Shown here piece after piece: positions 34,174-44,791 of a stretch of 64,000 bases of DNA. A program made the position numbers and the translations under genes. This DNA is from Fusarium oxysporum f. sp. lycopersici 4287 (taxonomy: Eukaryota; Ascomycota; Sordariomycetes; Hypocreales; Nectriaceae), in the NCBI RefSeq assembly GCF_000149955.1, contig NC_030988.1, forward strand, positions 211,373 to 275,372, given 5' to 3'. Below the pieces are notes generated by a model. The model did no database searches and was not told the DNA's origin. It worked only from the letters and a program-made list of their open reading frames with translations. Positions within the stretch are counted from its first letter, which is position 1. Each line of letters begins with the position of its first letter.

Positions 34174-34974
34174 ATGCCCCTACACTTCGCGGATAATATG
34201 CATTCCAGGAAAAGACTCTGCGCGCCTATCTACTTTGAACCTCAAACGATAAAGGATTCAGCTTTGAAAAAGCTTGATGCACTGCAGAGCCTCGAACGGA
34301 GTCAAGAATGGGTTGATGATTCTACAATATTCTTGAATGAGGATGGCTCTTTCTCACATGAAGTGATTGAAGAAGGATCCTTTAACGCGCGTACGCAGAA
34401 AGTTTCTCTATTCATGGCCAAACTCTTTTCCTCGCCAAGATCTGAAAACTCAAAAGAAGAACTGAGACTGCGTAGGGCTCGACGTCGACTGCTGGTCTCA
34501 CTTCTTGCGCATGCGTGGCTCTGGGGAAGGCCCAGAGTGTTAGACAATAGCGGCAATCCGGTCCCTTTCGATGGAAGGACAGTATTAGACCCCCAGGCTA
34601 TCCTTAATTTCCTTGCTGCTGTTCGGGCTCGCAAGGCTAGTTGTACCTACGAAGAAATACGAAAGTTTCTGGAGGTAGATGTACAAGAGGTAGCTTTGCG
34701 CGAGGATACATCTAAGTGGAATATAACAGGTGTTATCGCATGTCTGAGGTGGGACAAATCCCATAACCTACGTGATGGGGGCCCATGGTGCTCTTGTCGG
34801 CTCGAGAAGAAGGACCTCCCACCACCATACCACGAAGCCTGCCGAACCAAACCCTCGGTATGGTCCGTCGATTTAGTCCCTGGCTCCCTCGTGACCGCAC
34901 AGCAAGGAGAGGAAAAAGCGCAGGATGTGAGATGGAGATGCTCAAAGTACGACGACTTGAAGAAAATGAACTAA
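34174..34974 (+). CDS. Hypothetical protein, 266 aa
   Basis: A single frame from ATG 34174, with a second Met at codon 9. It is hydrophilic and has no signal peptide or membrane segment. Features visible are an Arg-rich helix (EELRLRRARRRLLVSLLAHAWLWGRP, about residues 95-120) and a C-terminal part with Trp and Cys (CLRWDKS, WCSCRLEKKDLPPPYHEAC, WRCSKYDDLKK) that could bind metal, though the Cys spacing fits no known finger. The uniform composition along the frame supports coding. No family is recognised. Confidence 0.5.
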   Translation: MPLHFADNMHSRKRLCAPIYFEPQTIKDSALKKLDALQSLERSQEWVDDSTIFLNEDGSFSHEVIEEGSFNARTQKVSLFMAKLFSSPRSENSKEELRLRRARRRLLVSLLAHAWLWGRPRVLDNSGNPVPFDGRTVLDPQAILNFLAAVRARKASCTYEEIRKFLEVDVQEVALREDTSKWNITGVIACLRWDKSHNLRDGGPWCSCRLEKKDLPPPYHEACRTKPSVWSVDLVPGSLVTAQQGEEKAQDVRWRCSKYDDLKKMN

Positions 34975-35270
34975 GGTCCAGTAGTTGACCTCTGTGATCC
35001 GCGCAGAATTGCCCGTAAACCTAACTGGTGCCGAACTCACCCCTGCCATCTCTAGGCCATGATGGTAGAAGGAGTCGCGACGTCCAGGCATTGATAATCC
35101 ATCTTGCGAGTAATATAGCTTATAGTCAATAAATATTTGGAAGGGCACTATAAATTATTCTTTATCGTAAAGTCCGGTCTTAACTAGAGTATGTATGTGG
35201 CCATTCCACTTCAAGGACAAAGGCTAACAGGTGGCAAAATAGTGGGCCAGGGTGACCTCAATTCCCCATC

Positions 35271-36027
35271 NNNNNNNNNNNNNNNNNNNNNNNNNNNNNN
35301 NNNNNNNNNNNNNNNNNNNNNNNNNNNNNNNNNNNNNNNNNNNNNNNNNNNNNNNNNNNNNNNNNNNNNNNNNNNNNNNNNNNNNNNNNNNNNNNNNNNN
35401 NNNNNNNNNNNNNNNNNNNNNNNNNNNNNNNNNNNNNNNNNNNNNNNNNNNNNNNNNNNNNNNNNNNNNNNNNNNNNNNNNNNNNNNNNNNNNNNNNNNN
35501 NNNNNNNNNNNNNNNNNNNNNNNNNNNNNNNNNNNNNNNNNNNNNNNNNNNNNNNNNNNNNNNNNNNNNNNNNNNNNNNNNNNNNNNNNNNNNNNNNNNN
35601 NNNNNNNNNNNNNNNNNNNNNNNNNNNNNNNNNNNNNNNNNNNNNNNNNNNNNNNNNNNNNNNNNNNNNNNNNNNNNNNNNNNNNNNNNNNNNNNNNNNN
35701 NNNNNNNNNNNNNNNNNNNNNNNNNNNNNNNNNNNNNNNNNNNNNNNNNNNNNNNNNNNNNNNNNNNNNNNNNNNNNNNNNNNNNNNNNNNNNNNNNNNN
35801 NNNNNNNNNNNNNNNNNNNNNNNNNNNNNNNNNNNNNNNNNNNNNNNNNNNNNNNNNNNNNNNNNNNNNNNNNNNNNNNNNNNNNNNNNNNNNNNNNNNN
35901 NNNNNNNNNNNNNNNNNNNNNNNNNNNNNNNNNNNNNNNNNNNNNNNNNNNNNNNNNNNNNNNNNNNNNNNNNNNNNNNNNNNNNNNNNNNNNNNNNNNN
36001 NNNNNNNNNNNNNNNNNNNNNNNNNNN
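35271..36027. other. Assembly gap (757 N)
   Basis: 757 undetermined bases. The N-terminal half of the short-chain dehydrogenase that follows most likely lies here. Confidence 0.99.
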
Positions 36028-36565
36028 GGGGTAGCATCGTTATCACAGGTTCCGCAACTGGCTTACAGCGCTTTCGAGCCGTTGACTATGGTAAGCAAAT
36101 GAAAACGATCCTGAACTGTTTCCAGTTGGCTAAGAGTGCGTATCAGCTACGGCTAAGCACGGTGTCCTCGGTTTCGGGCGAGCTCTTGTTGCGCGGCTTG
36201 AAGGAGCTCAGCTCCCGACCCCGATCCGAGTCAATACCTTGGCACCAAGCTGGACAGATAGCAATATACTCCCGTCTTTGAAGAGCTTGCTGAATGAGAT
36301 AAACGTTGAGGTGCAGCCTGCCTCGGTGGTAGCTCGCTGCGCTGCTTACCTCATGGCTGACACCTCGAGGAACGGGCAGCTTATCCATGTGCAGCGTGGT
36401 AAATATGCCGAGGTGGATGAAGCCCTTTTGCTTCCAATGTATCGACGAATCAATGGTGACTCCCTCAGCGAGGATGACGTTCTTGGGCGCTTGGAAGAGG
36501 CTGAAACGTACGGTATGGTGCGAGTACAGCCTCAGTGTGTTGGATTTGTACCGTCTAAATTTTAG
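36028..36565 (+). CDS. Short-chain dehydrogenase/reductase, C-terminal half (5' end in the gap)
   Basis: Exon 36028-36090 reads GSIVITGSATGLQRFRAVDY, the SDR strand carrying the catalytic Ser. A 56-bp intron (36091-36146, gtaagc...tatcag) follows. The next exon (36147-36565) starts so that the junction creates YATAK, the catalytic Tyr-x-x-x-Lys. After it come HGVLGFGRALVARLEG and RVNTLAPSWTDS, the usual SDR helix and the nucleotide-binding NxxxPG-like loop. The protein ends at a TAG after FVPSKF. The Rossmann TGxxxGxG motif is expected in the gap. Classical SDRs oxidise or reduce alcohols with NAD(P); the substrate cannot be told. Confidence 0.8.
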
Positions 36566-37020
36566 ACCTAGCTTGGCTGTTGAAACAACTGCTGCTGAAC
36601 GCGAGGGTACAGTATCAAGCCACTGGCATTGGACGGGCCTGTCGAAGTCGCGTATAGGATAAATTACTTATTTCATTAGCGCAGAAATACGGAATTGTAC
36701 CAGTTGGCGAAATTACTTGACGGAAAACCAACTTTATTAACTTATCTACTATGAAACTATCGCAAGTCATTCTGAAACCTTTTCAGACGCATTTACGGCA
36801 GTTCTCCTTTTCCTCTCCGTCGCTTCTTATATCAATAGTATAGTCAAAAAATAAGAGACCGAGTGAAATAGTGGGTCAAGGTCGAGATTGCCACGATGCC
36901 CCATCACAAAATTCTAAAGCAATAAAAGTCCAACCACAATTTTCCCCCGCGGCTGCACAGGCGATATATTAGAATAAACCGATCGACATACATAAATGAA
37001 CTTCGTGCGGAATGGCTATG
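36566..37020. other. Short intergenic region between convergent genes
   Basis: Shared 3' flank of the SDR (+) and the 270-aa hypothetical (-). Nothing else is seen. Confidence 0.5.
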
Positions 37021-37833
37021 TCACGCAGCGCTAGCGACTTCTCCATTTTCCCCAATCCACAAATCCTCTTCTTGCTCTGCACCATCTTGCCAAAGAAAGG
37101 GCTTACAAAATCCGCAATAACATTTACCGTCATCGTCGCTTATTGACCCATCGTCGTCTTGAACTTCCGGCATTACAAAGGCCTGCTTGAAGAACGGTGA
37201 TCTAAGATCATTGAAACAGTCTTGCTCTCCATATAGGATAAAATCTCGATAGCTTGCGAGCAGAGAGGTACTGTCGGCAGGGGGAAGCTCATAGAGGTCT
37301 GTTTGTTTGTTTGTCTCCTTTTCTTCCATCAAGAGACATGGGTCCTCGAACAAGTCGCCAACATCAGGGGTATTTGGATCGCTCCAGGATGCAAGGGGAA
37401 GCCATTCCGCAGGATTGGGGGGCAGTGAGGAGGGGTCATGTGGCTGCGGAGCTGATGCCGGCCTATTTATTTCCTCGGAAACCACGTAGCCCATACTGTC
37501 CCGTGTTGAACGGCCGGAGCTTGCGGCTGGTCGAACGAACCCAACCGCCTCTTTGTATTCAACGCATATGTTGCAACCAAACTCGCGTCCAGCCACTGTG
37601 ATATTACTTGTGGCATAGTCTCGACGGAGGCTAGGGTTTCGTTGGCTCATTGGTGACCCGCATGCTGAGTCCAAGTTCGAGGGAGAGTCCTCAAAACAAG
37701 ACGGGTCACAATAGGGTGGATGGTTTAGTAGTGACGAGGACATACAGTCGTCGCATCGATGCGGCCGTAGCAACACGCGATCAGAAGATAGACTCATGGC
37801 ATGGGGCCACATAGATGTAGGAGCGACCGGCAT
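37021..37833 (-). CDS. Hypothetical acidic protein with Cys pairs, 270 aa
   Basis: A single frame from ATG 37833; a second Met lies at codon 8. The N-terminal third carries spaced Cys (RPHRCDDCMSS, PPYCDPSCFED, FGCNICVEY). A Pro/Ser/Asp-rich middle follows, then CYCGFCKPFLW near the C terminus. The overall charge is acidic. The paired Cys could bind zinc, but the spacing fits no domain I recognise. No signal peptide or membrane helix is present. It is probably a lineage-specific fungal protein. Confidence 0.5.
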   Translation of the reverse strand: MPVAPTSMWPHAMSLSSDRVLLRPHRCDDCMSSSLLNHPPYCDPSCFEDSPSNLDSACGSPMSQRNPSLRRDYATSNITVAGREFGCNICVEYKEAVGFVRPAASSGRSTRDSMGYVVSEEINRPASAPQPHDPSSLPPNPAEWLPLASWSDPNTPDVGDLFEDPCLLMEEKETNKQTDLYELPPADSTSLLASYRDFILYGEQDCFNDLRSPFFKQAFVMPEVQDDDGSISDDDGKCYCGFCKPFLWQDGAEQEEDLWIGENGEVASAA

Positions 37834-39376
37834 CCTTTTGTGATCGAATATGTTTATTTGTTACAGCGCAGTTTATGCTATGCCCATGGAAAAGTTAAGA
37901 AAGGATGGCAAGCAGATAGCTCAGCAGGCCATGATTATTGATGCCCTTTTTGTAGGGAGAGAGAACATTGGCAGGCCGTGAAATCTTGAGGAATCCCTAT
38001 GCATGTAGATGGACTCGACTAGATAGTGAAGGGTGCATCAAGGAGAACAAAGGTACCAGATCCAGTGAGAAAATGGAACAGGTTTTTGGTCGCAGTGGAG
38101 AAGTTTGTGAAATGTACAGTTGACTAATGTGAATTCACGACCAGGGGACCTTGCACCGGATGCTGGCCTGAACTATCCGAGAGGCCCCGCTCCCACCTTC
38201 CCTGCCTTTTCACAAAATCCCAGTCCATTATTCATACCATCAGGCATAGCCTCTCTATTTTCGGAAAAGGAGTATGACATTCTAACTAGATCCATATCTC
38301 TCCACTCGGTTGATTAAACTAAGAAGAAAAGTTCATTTTGGTCAACTCAATGGATACCTCCTCTCGACCCTTGGTAGCTTTCATCTGAGAATCAATCAGC
38401 AGCCAAGGCTCTGACCCGGAGGTAGCTCCTTATGTCACTGCCGCAAAGTGGTTGTCTAATCGATGACTTGTTCCAGAAATAGTACCATTTTTCATTCAGC
38501 CTAATCATTAACATTCTCACGAGCTCTAGACAAAAGCATCCTTGGACCTACGTACTAGTTTTCATGCAATTGCATGGGATACTTACTGATGGGAAGCCTT
38601 CTGCGCGCTTTTTGAAGATTCTGATTGATATTAAACTCCTGCATAACAAAACGTACCTATTACATTTAGACTCTTTGTCTATTGCCAGGTATGAGACGAG
38701 CTGCGGGTCTCAATAATTCCCTACCGTGCAAAGAACTGTACCCAATATTCACAATATAGTCATCGACCTGCTCTACGTAGATATGTTCAGGCGTAAGGTA
38801 GTATAGGGAAAGTGGATTAATAACTAATATTGAAGTAAGCTTTCTCCGTACAATGGATATACTATACCATGCAATGGGTCGAAGGCTTAGGTCAAGAAAC
38901 GCGTTAAGATGTGTTTCGCAACATAGTTGAGAGTTTACTTGTACTTGCTATCAAGACAAATCTACCTCCTGGCCCAACCCCCTTCCCTCCCTTGATGTTT
39001 CATCAGCGGCTCCCCTGGATTGAATGATGACGTTCAAGTCGCTATGTAGTACTTAAGTTGCGCACACTGCGGGTTTAATTGACTCGGTCCTTCTTACGTC
39101 TTGATTTTTTTTCACAGGAACAACTCTTTTCCTTACTGCTGCGGTATAAGGGCTTGCATTCAGAACCTCGTCTTGACTACGCCAATAGGCAAAGTTTCAC
39201 TAGGGTTGAACCACTGGCATATTCCTTTACCCCATAATAGACCAACCAAGTTTTCTATGTCTGCGATATTCCGATTTGGAGGGGGTGAGAGCAGCTATAG
39301 ATAGTAAGTATAAGGCTGATCCGGCATCCCTTGGGCTCTACCAGCGTGAAGGTCTTAAACATTTATCTTAATCAAA
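37834..39376. other. Intergenic region upstream of the 2EXR gene
   Basis: Divergent promoter space for the hypothetical (-) and 2EXR (+) genes. No further frames can be supported. Bases 38120-38317 (+) form a short open frame without ATG context or motif worth calling. Confidence 0.45.
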
Positions 39377-40396
39377 ATGCCTGAAGACTTCGTTTTCTTT
39401 AAGCAGCTCCCGCCTGAGCTGAGGACCAGGATCTGGAGATATGCTCTGCCGCCGGCAAGCCCCGGAGTTCACTTCTTTCGTCTTTTAAATGCCGGCAAAG
39501 CTCGAGTGAATCGCTATGGCATTCTGTTGAGTAACTGGCCAAAGGATCACTACCTCATGCCCCCAACATGGCCTGTTAGTCCTTTCCCAAACACCTCTAG
39601 CGATTCAAGGAAAGAGATGGAGTCGCATTTAGGTGGTAACCCTTCTTCGTACGTAACCGGTCTGAATCTTCGGAAGACATGCAGAGAGTCCCGTTACGCC
39701 GCTTGTCTAGAGGAGAGGCAGAGGCGAAGTGGCGCTTGCGCGCTGTTAAGTCAAGGCTCAACTTGGATTGCCAAGGGACGCAAAACATCGTATTCATTGA
39801 CTTCCGGAGAAATTGATTTAAGAGAACATTCACACATTTTGTGCGCTCCAGATGACCTCGTTATCTTTCAGCTTCATCCTCTCGAATCGGCGTCCTTTAC
39901 TCCATGCAACAATAGACCAGATTCAGGCTTGGGGAAGTGGGGCCTCGGGATGCGGCATATTGGCTGGGAGTATCACGCCGACTGGTTCTCCAACAGGAGG
40001 ATATGCCCATCCACCGACATTCTGAACTTCCTGTGTTCATGCGCCTTGCAAGGCGCAAGGGCTGGCAATCTAGAGACAATATGGATAGTGAACTACAACA
40101 TCAAACGAAAACAGTGGGTGCCTTCCACAAAAACAAGAAACGGCAAGGCCGATATGCATGTTTTCAAGATGGATAAGTATCGACTTGTAGAAGTCGACTA
40201 CAAAGATTGGCGCCGCTTGTCACGAGAAGAGGCTACATGGGAAGAAGTTTCGGAAAACCCAGAAGAAGACGCAACCAACACTTTCTTACCGTTCGTCAAC
40301 TTTCTTCAAGGCTTGATCTCACTTCTGATTGGGCATCGCCAAGCTCTTCGACCGCATCCCGTTCGTGTTGGAATCTTGGCATGTGAGACGTATTAA
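39377..40396 (+). CDS. 2EXR-domain protein
   Basis: 339 aa, intronless, from ATG 39377. The start MPEDFVFFKQLPPELRTRIWRYAL matches the 2EXR domain, a fungal F-box-like motif with the pattern F-x-x-F-x-x-L-P-x-E-L-R-x-x-I-W. The downstream LNLRKTCRESRYAACLE corresponds to the conserved CRESR motif of this family. The remainder, with LVIFQLHP and HIGWEYHADWF, is typical of these expanded and uncharacterised Pezizomycotina proteins. Length is usual for the family (250-400 aa). No biochemical role is established. Confidence 0.82.
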   Translation: MPEDFVFFKQLPPELRTRIWRYALPPASPGVHFFRLLNAGKARVNRYGILLSNWPKDHYLMPPTWPVSPFPNTSSDSRKEMESHLGGNPSSYVTGLNLRKTCRESRYAACLEERQRRSGACALLSQGSTWIAKGRKTSYSLTSGEIDLREHSHILCAPDDLVIFQLHPLESASFTPCNNRPDSGLGKWGLGMRHIGWEYHADWFSNRRICPSTDILNFLCSCALQGARAGNLETIWIVNYNIKRKQWVPSTKTRNGKADMHVFKMDKYRLVEVDYKDWRRLSREEATWEEVSENPEEDATNTFLPFVNFLQGLISLLIGHRQALRPHPVRVGILACETY

Positions 40397-41507
40397 GATC
40401 GGGGGGCTTCAGCGAGTTGTTCTGTTCTATTCTTCTTTTGGTTTCTATCATGCTGTTTGAAGTCCAGGTATTGCTTCATGCATTATGGAAGGATGGAGAG
40501 ACGCGTTCCATCTAATCAATTAATCTACTTCGGTAGGAGGCTCTAGATCGTCGCCAACCCGCTTGACCCGTGGTTACAAAGACCTTCTGCACCTTGGTTA
40601 TAGTATTAGACACGCCATAACCTGGTTCCGAACCATGTCCTTGCCATAGGTACCTGACACCATCAAATCAATCCTAGCTTTAGTGTTAAGATATCTCGCA
40701 GGGATAAGAGGATACCCCACTTTCGGTCATAGCGAGTTCACAGTGAGTTCACAGCCGAGTTCACGCCGAGTTCACAGCGACTTCACAGCGACATCACAGT
40801 GAGTTCACTGCCGAGTTCACATGGCTAAAGAGGTCCCAAGCGGCGGAGAAATCTTTGATTGGGTCACCTAGCCCTGCATTGTTTTGTTGCCTAATCCCCA
40901 ACCTTCTCGCATCCCATACTTGTCATGTGACCTACGCGATGCATGGTGCCGTATTGCATTGCGATATAAAAATGGAAAACGCAGGGTAAAAAAAGGAAAG
41001 TCGTGTTGTATCATGAGTCAATATCCTTTTTAAAGTTAGAATCAGTGTTCCTGGTCTAGCACTATTAGGACCGAAGGGTATCATGGGGTTGTAGCTTCCT
41101 ATCCTGCCGCCTCGTGCTAGAACGTTTGCTTCAATATGGCCAGCCTGTTGGATCGTCGAAGCTCTGTGAAATCTGAACTTATTTAAGTGGATCGCTCTTC
41201 CTGATAAGACTAGTATCTGTGAAGTGCTGCGGTAGGCAAGGGCCCGGAATGCTCCAAAATACGGAAGGTCTCTGGGTAGTGGAACATGCTGATGGTTGAT
41301 GGTGAGCATAACCATGAGACTACTCAAGGATTCAAACCAAGCAACTTGTTGGTGGGCACTTGGCCAGGGAGAGGATATAACATACATCCCAGGACCGCAA
41401 AGGATGTGTAAAAAGAAATTTGAAAACCCCATCAATGAACTGTTAAAGAAATTCAGATTCTTTTCAAAGCATTGACGTATCGTTCCTCACTTTCACTTCC
41501 TTCTGAA
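40397..41507. other. Intergenic region with a minisatellite
   Basis: Apart from the 11-12-bp tandem repeat described separately, no gene is supported. The minus frame 41435-40932 opens without a good start context and shows no domain. Confidence 0.45.
40732..40821. repeat. Minisatellite, about 8 copies of an 11-12-bp unit
   Basis: Consensus gYgagttcaca, with variants gccgagttcac, gcgacttcaca and gcgacatcaca. About 8 units fill 90 bp with no interruption. The same core (cagtgagttcac) occurs once more at about 3405-3416, inside an imperfect inverted arrangement. Confidence 0.85.
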
Positions 41508-42194
41508 ATGGCATATGATTCGTCGAGGCAGTATTCGCAGTCTATGTATCCACACTCCAACACTTTTCAGACTCCAGCATCAAGCCTGCTCCCGCCATGC
41601 TATTTGGACTCTGTCGCCATTGATCCAGCATCTATATCTCAGGACTTAACATGCGCAGCGTTGTGGCCGAAGTCGGATTTTTCTACGCCCTCCGTCGACC
41701 ATCCTTTCCCTGCATATCCAAATCATAGTTCAGTACCGGATCCCCACCTATACTACTGGCCCTTCTGGAACCCTTGGAACCCTTGGGATGCCAATTACTG
41801 GTTTCCCGACCCCCAAGAGTATCCCAGCAGCTATTTCCTTCCTCACCAGACGGTTTGGGAAACGACTCCATTTGCGTCCACCCATGATACCTTACAACAA
41901 CAACCCAGCTTACCATATCTGCCCGAAGGCACTTGTTTTGGCACGGGGACCATTGACCTGAGCTTTCTTCCGCCCGACGAACGATATATTGTTGATCTAA
42001 GGCTGAAAAACGAGAAGTGGAAGTTTATTCAGGTCGGGTACGCAAAATATTGGAAACCCATGACTATATCTGGACTGGCGATGAAACTAGGAAGGATTCG
42101 AAAGAGGAATAAGTGCCTGGAGCATATCATACCAGTGAAGCCTCATAAAAGATTAAGAGCTTCATCCACAATTTATGCATTTAGTAGCCCTTGA
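41508..42194 (+). CDS. Hypothetical protein with a conserved-looking basic C terminus
   Basis: From ATG 41508 (MAYDSSRQYS) 228 aa; an upstream TTG in frame was rejected as a start. The N-terminal two thirds are Pro/Ser/Tyr/Trp-rich, with YYWPFWNPWNPWDANYWF as the most unusual segment. The last 75 residues look folded: a motif LPPDERYIVDLRLKNEKWKF, followed by YAKYWKPMTISGLAMKLGRI and a basic tail (RKRNK). This helix-rich, basic arrangement is like a Myb/HTH-style DNA-binding end, so a transcription-factor role is possible. No family is recognised with certainty. Confidence 0.5.
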   Translation: MAYDSSRQYSQSMYPHSNTFQTPASSLLPPCYLDSVAIDPASISQDLTCAALWPKSDFSTPSVDHPFPAYPNHSSVPDPHLYYWPFWNPWNPWDANYWFPDPQEYPSSYFLPHQTVWETTPFASTHDTLQQQPSLPYLPEGTCFGTGTIDLSFLPPDERYIVDLRLKNEKWKFIQVGYAKYWKPMTISGLAMKLGRIRKRNKCLEHIIPVKPHKRLRASSTIYAFSSP

Positions 42195-43000
42195 TGAGAG
42201 AACGGTCAAGCATGCCCGTTTCTTTCATCAATGGATATACCACTGCACCTGTAACGAATCAATTGGTGATGGACCAAGTATTTGAGACTTAAATGGCAGC
42301 GGGGTGAAGGGAACTGTATGTAACGTGTAATATGAATCCGACAAAATCATTGGAGCTAATAAGATATAACCTGAGAATTTCCGTCTCAAGTCTCAAATAC
42401 CCTGCTGCAAGAATTTTCAGGTATGGTAATTGAGGAGTCGAATAATTGAGGACGGATGCGATCAGGCTTGACCTCGACCGCTTGTCCTTGAGACTGGATT
42501 CCGCCATTGAACAGAAGCCTGGCAGAGAGAAAATTTGGAGCTGCAAAATACCCTTGTTCATATTACCATGCCTCTTCTTCCAAGCCCGCTTCTGGCTGTC
42601 ACCTCTGGAAGTTTATTTAAAGCACAAGCGAAAGCATTGTTGTGGCGAGCTCCGTAATGAACGCTACAAGCTCAGTATCGAAGAGAGTATGCTTATTGGC
42701 TCACAGAAACCAGGATAGCACCTAGTAGCAAACGAGCTCAAGACTAAACATAGAGGTAATAGGCTAACCATGGGCATATTCTACATGACGGAAAGAAATA
42801 ATCATACCAATTCAAACCAATAGACATGGCCATGTCTGGTGTTGTCAGACAAACGCATCAGTGATCGTAAAAGTCATTAATCACGCATAGTTCAGATGCA
42901 CACAGTAGCCACGAACTACATAAGGTTTAACGTTATGGCCTAACTAAGGAGTAAGATATAGGTCGGTTCAAGTACAGTACGACACTATACAATCCAAAGA
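42195..43000. other. Intergenic region
   Basis: Frames at 42561-42289 (-) and 42446-42718 (+) overlap and show no motif. Nothing else is seen. Confidence 0.45.
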
Positions 43001-43729
43001 CGGTGGAATGCCTAAAGTTGAGCAAAAGAAAGGGAGAAGTTACTATTTATGACGAGAGGAGAAATATGTCGTGTAGCTAGTGAAAGGACTAGCTATAGAT
43101 AGAACAAAGACAGATACTACAGCACTTTTAACTGCCACCGCGACATAAAGAATGGTACCTGGCGGGTCCATCCGAGTGATAAAGACCTCAAGGCTGCTCC
43201 CAGGGCCAACCAGCCACCTACCGTCTTTGAAAATATACGTCGGCACATGATGGGCCCTTCTAGATCTCCCTGTCTTTTAGACGGCAAGTTATTTCTCTTA
43301 TCAAGTTGCGTTTTATCGGAGCAGGATATCCAACAGTTTGAGCAGAAAATTAAGGAACATGGCGGCAAGGTTCATAAGACACCAACGAAAGGCACAGCCT
43401 ACAATTACATTGTATGCCCTGAAGAGAAACAACGAGACTGGCTTAAAGCGCCAGACAACGACAAGATCTCACAATATAGCGGTGAAAATAGTAGCATTGA
43501 ACTTTTGGATCCCATCTCTTTCGGATCTCTCTGTTCTAACAGCACATCATGGAGCCCTGTTCTGTTCGGCCTGTCGGAGTTGGCCCGAAAGGAGACTGGG
43601 GATTATCCAGAAAGAAATGAACCCTCAATCAAGGATACTATCATTGTCTCATCCAATAGTTCGAAAGACAAAGTATCTACACTTCCAGCAATAAGACATT
43701 GGCCATCCTTTTTATTCTACGAGAACTAG
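43000..43729 (+). pseudogene. BRCT-like fragment of a larger gene
   Basis: A plus frame is open from an acceptor-like actacag at 43122 to a stop at 43729. An upstream piece (about 43000-43070, KRKGEVTIYDERRNM) joins in phase if a weak donor (gtgtag, 43071) is used. The part around residues after MMGPSRS (LLDGKLFLLSSCVLSE, then FEQKIKEHGGKVHKTP) resembles a BRCT domain, with the typical GGKV before a Thr-x-x-hydrophobic strand. BRCT domains bind phosphopeptides in DNA-repair proteins and some ATP-dependent DNA ligases. No ligase core is seen, and the end (WPSFLFYEN) is not typical. The fragment is probably truncated or decayed. Confidence 0.35.
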
Positions 43730-44274
43730 GATACCCAAAATGTCACTGTACAAGCACATTAGCTCCAGTGGGTAATCAAGAACGCCCAAGTGGTAAGTTG
43801 CGACTCAATCATCCTTACCTCTAAGCTCAACTATTGCAGGGCCGTCTGAACAATGGAGATAGTTCACCGATCCGATCATGAGGAGTGATAAAATGGAACG
43901 GGTCCAGGGTAAGTCGTATGAGCTTGGAGTACCGAGGGTGACTAATGCCATGTAGATCCGTACGAGCAGGTTGAACTACCAGTAATCCATTGGGGCCATT
44001 CGACAGTATTATGCTGCAAAGTAACACCTTGGCTGGGTTAACTTAGCAGAGGATAAAGCATGTAGGGGCAGCCTCGATTCACCCAGGAGGTTCCCGGACG
44101 TCCTACAATAAGCTCTTTCCAGAGATTCTGTATTCTAGGATTTCAATTCGCCAGAACTTCTACCATGCCTTACTAGATAATTTCGTAAGTAACAGGAATA
44201 TGGTCTCCTAGATTTCCACAAAACTCATAATAAGGAGGGGGGATAGGGGCATGGTAGGGGCGGGAAATTCATTT
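43730..44274. other. Non-coding stretch left of the MITE
   Basis: No gene is supported. A G-rich tract (aaggaggggggataggggcatggtagggg, within 44232-44260) precedes the mobile element. Confidence 0.5.
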
Positions 44275-44462
44275 CAGGGTTGGCACTTTTTAGTAATTCC
44301 TATAGTGATCGCTATGCCAAGCCTAATGCATATTACGCTCTGTATACCTAGCACTAATAAATTTCGCAGAAAAGCTCGGTTAAAAGTAATTTTAGTACTT
44401 ACGACGCTGTTTAGGTAATAAAATAGTGATCCCTTAGTACTTTTTAAAATGTGCCAACCCTG
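44275..44462. mobile_element. hAT-like MITE, 188 bp
   Basis: The element begins CAGGGTTGGCAC and ends GTGCCAACCCTG, a perfect 12-bp terminal inverted repeat, with further similarity inward (ttttta; atagtgatc against its complement near both ends). It has no coding capacity. Flanks attcattt (44267-44274) and attcatgc (44463-44470) match at 6 of 8 positions, in line with the 8-bp target duplications of hAT elements. The CAGGG terminus also fits hAT. It needs a transposase from elsewhere. Confidence 0.75.
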
Positions 44463-44692
44463 ATTCATGCCATATTGTGTTGTTGCGACGGTTGTGGTTT
44501 CCCAAGGGATAAACTAGTCCGTACTAGGTTTACGTTGATAGATTCGTAGGGCAAAGACTGAGCGATCGTTGGTTGTCACGTTTTTTAATGATCAAGCAAT
44601 GCGTGTTAGGCTTATTGATGAAAAGAAGTCGTATTGATAGCTGGTGAGCTAGGTTCTATGAAAGTGCTAATAAAAGTGGTCTATATACTGAA

Positions 44693-44791
44693 GGTGATCC
44701 GAGAGGATCATTGAACTAGTTGGATCACGGTGATCCTGTATCACGGTAGTTCCTGGAGCGTCGTGATCCTGCTCGTGAAGTGATCTAGCTC
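44693..44791. repeat. Cluster of GGATCA/TGATCC palindromes
   Basis: Within 100 bp tgatcc or its complement occurs at least five times. Two perfect hairpins are present: tgatcc-gaga-ggatca (44695-44710) and ggatca-cgg-tgatcc (44722-44736). A further tcgtgatcc and gtgatct follow. This resembles subterminal or LTR repeat sequence, but no element ends could be fixed. Confidence 0.5.

Noticed and set aside
40731..40821. CRISPR-like array
   Set aside because: The units are contiguous 11-12-bp repeats without spacers in a eukaryotic genome, so this is a minisatellite.
41472..41507. Upstream extension of the 41508 gene
   Set aside because: The longer frame begins with TTG; nuclear fungal genes rarely use it, and ATG 41508 is the first Met in frame.
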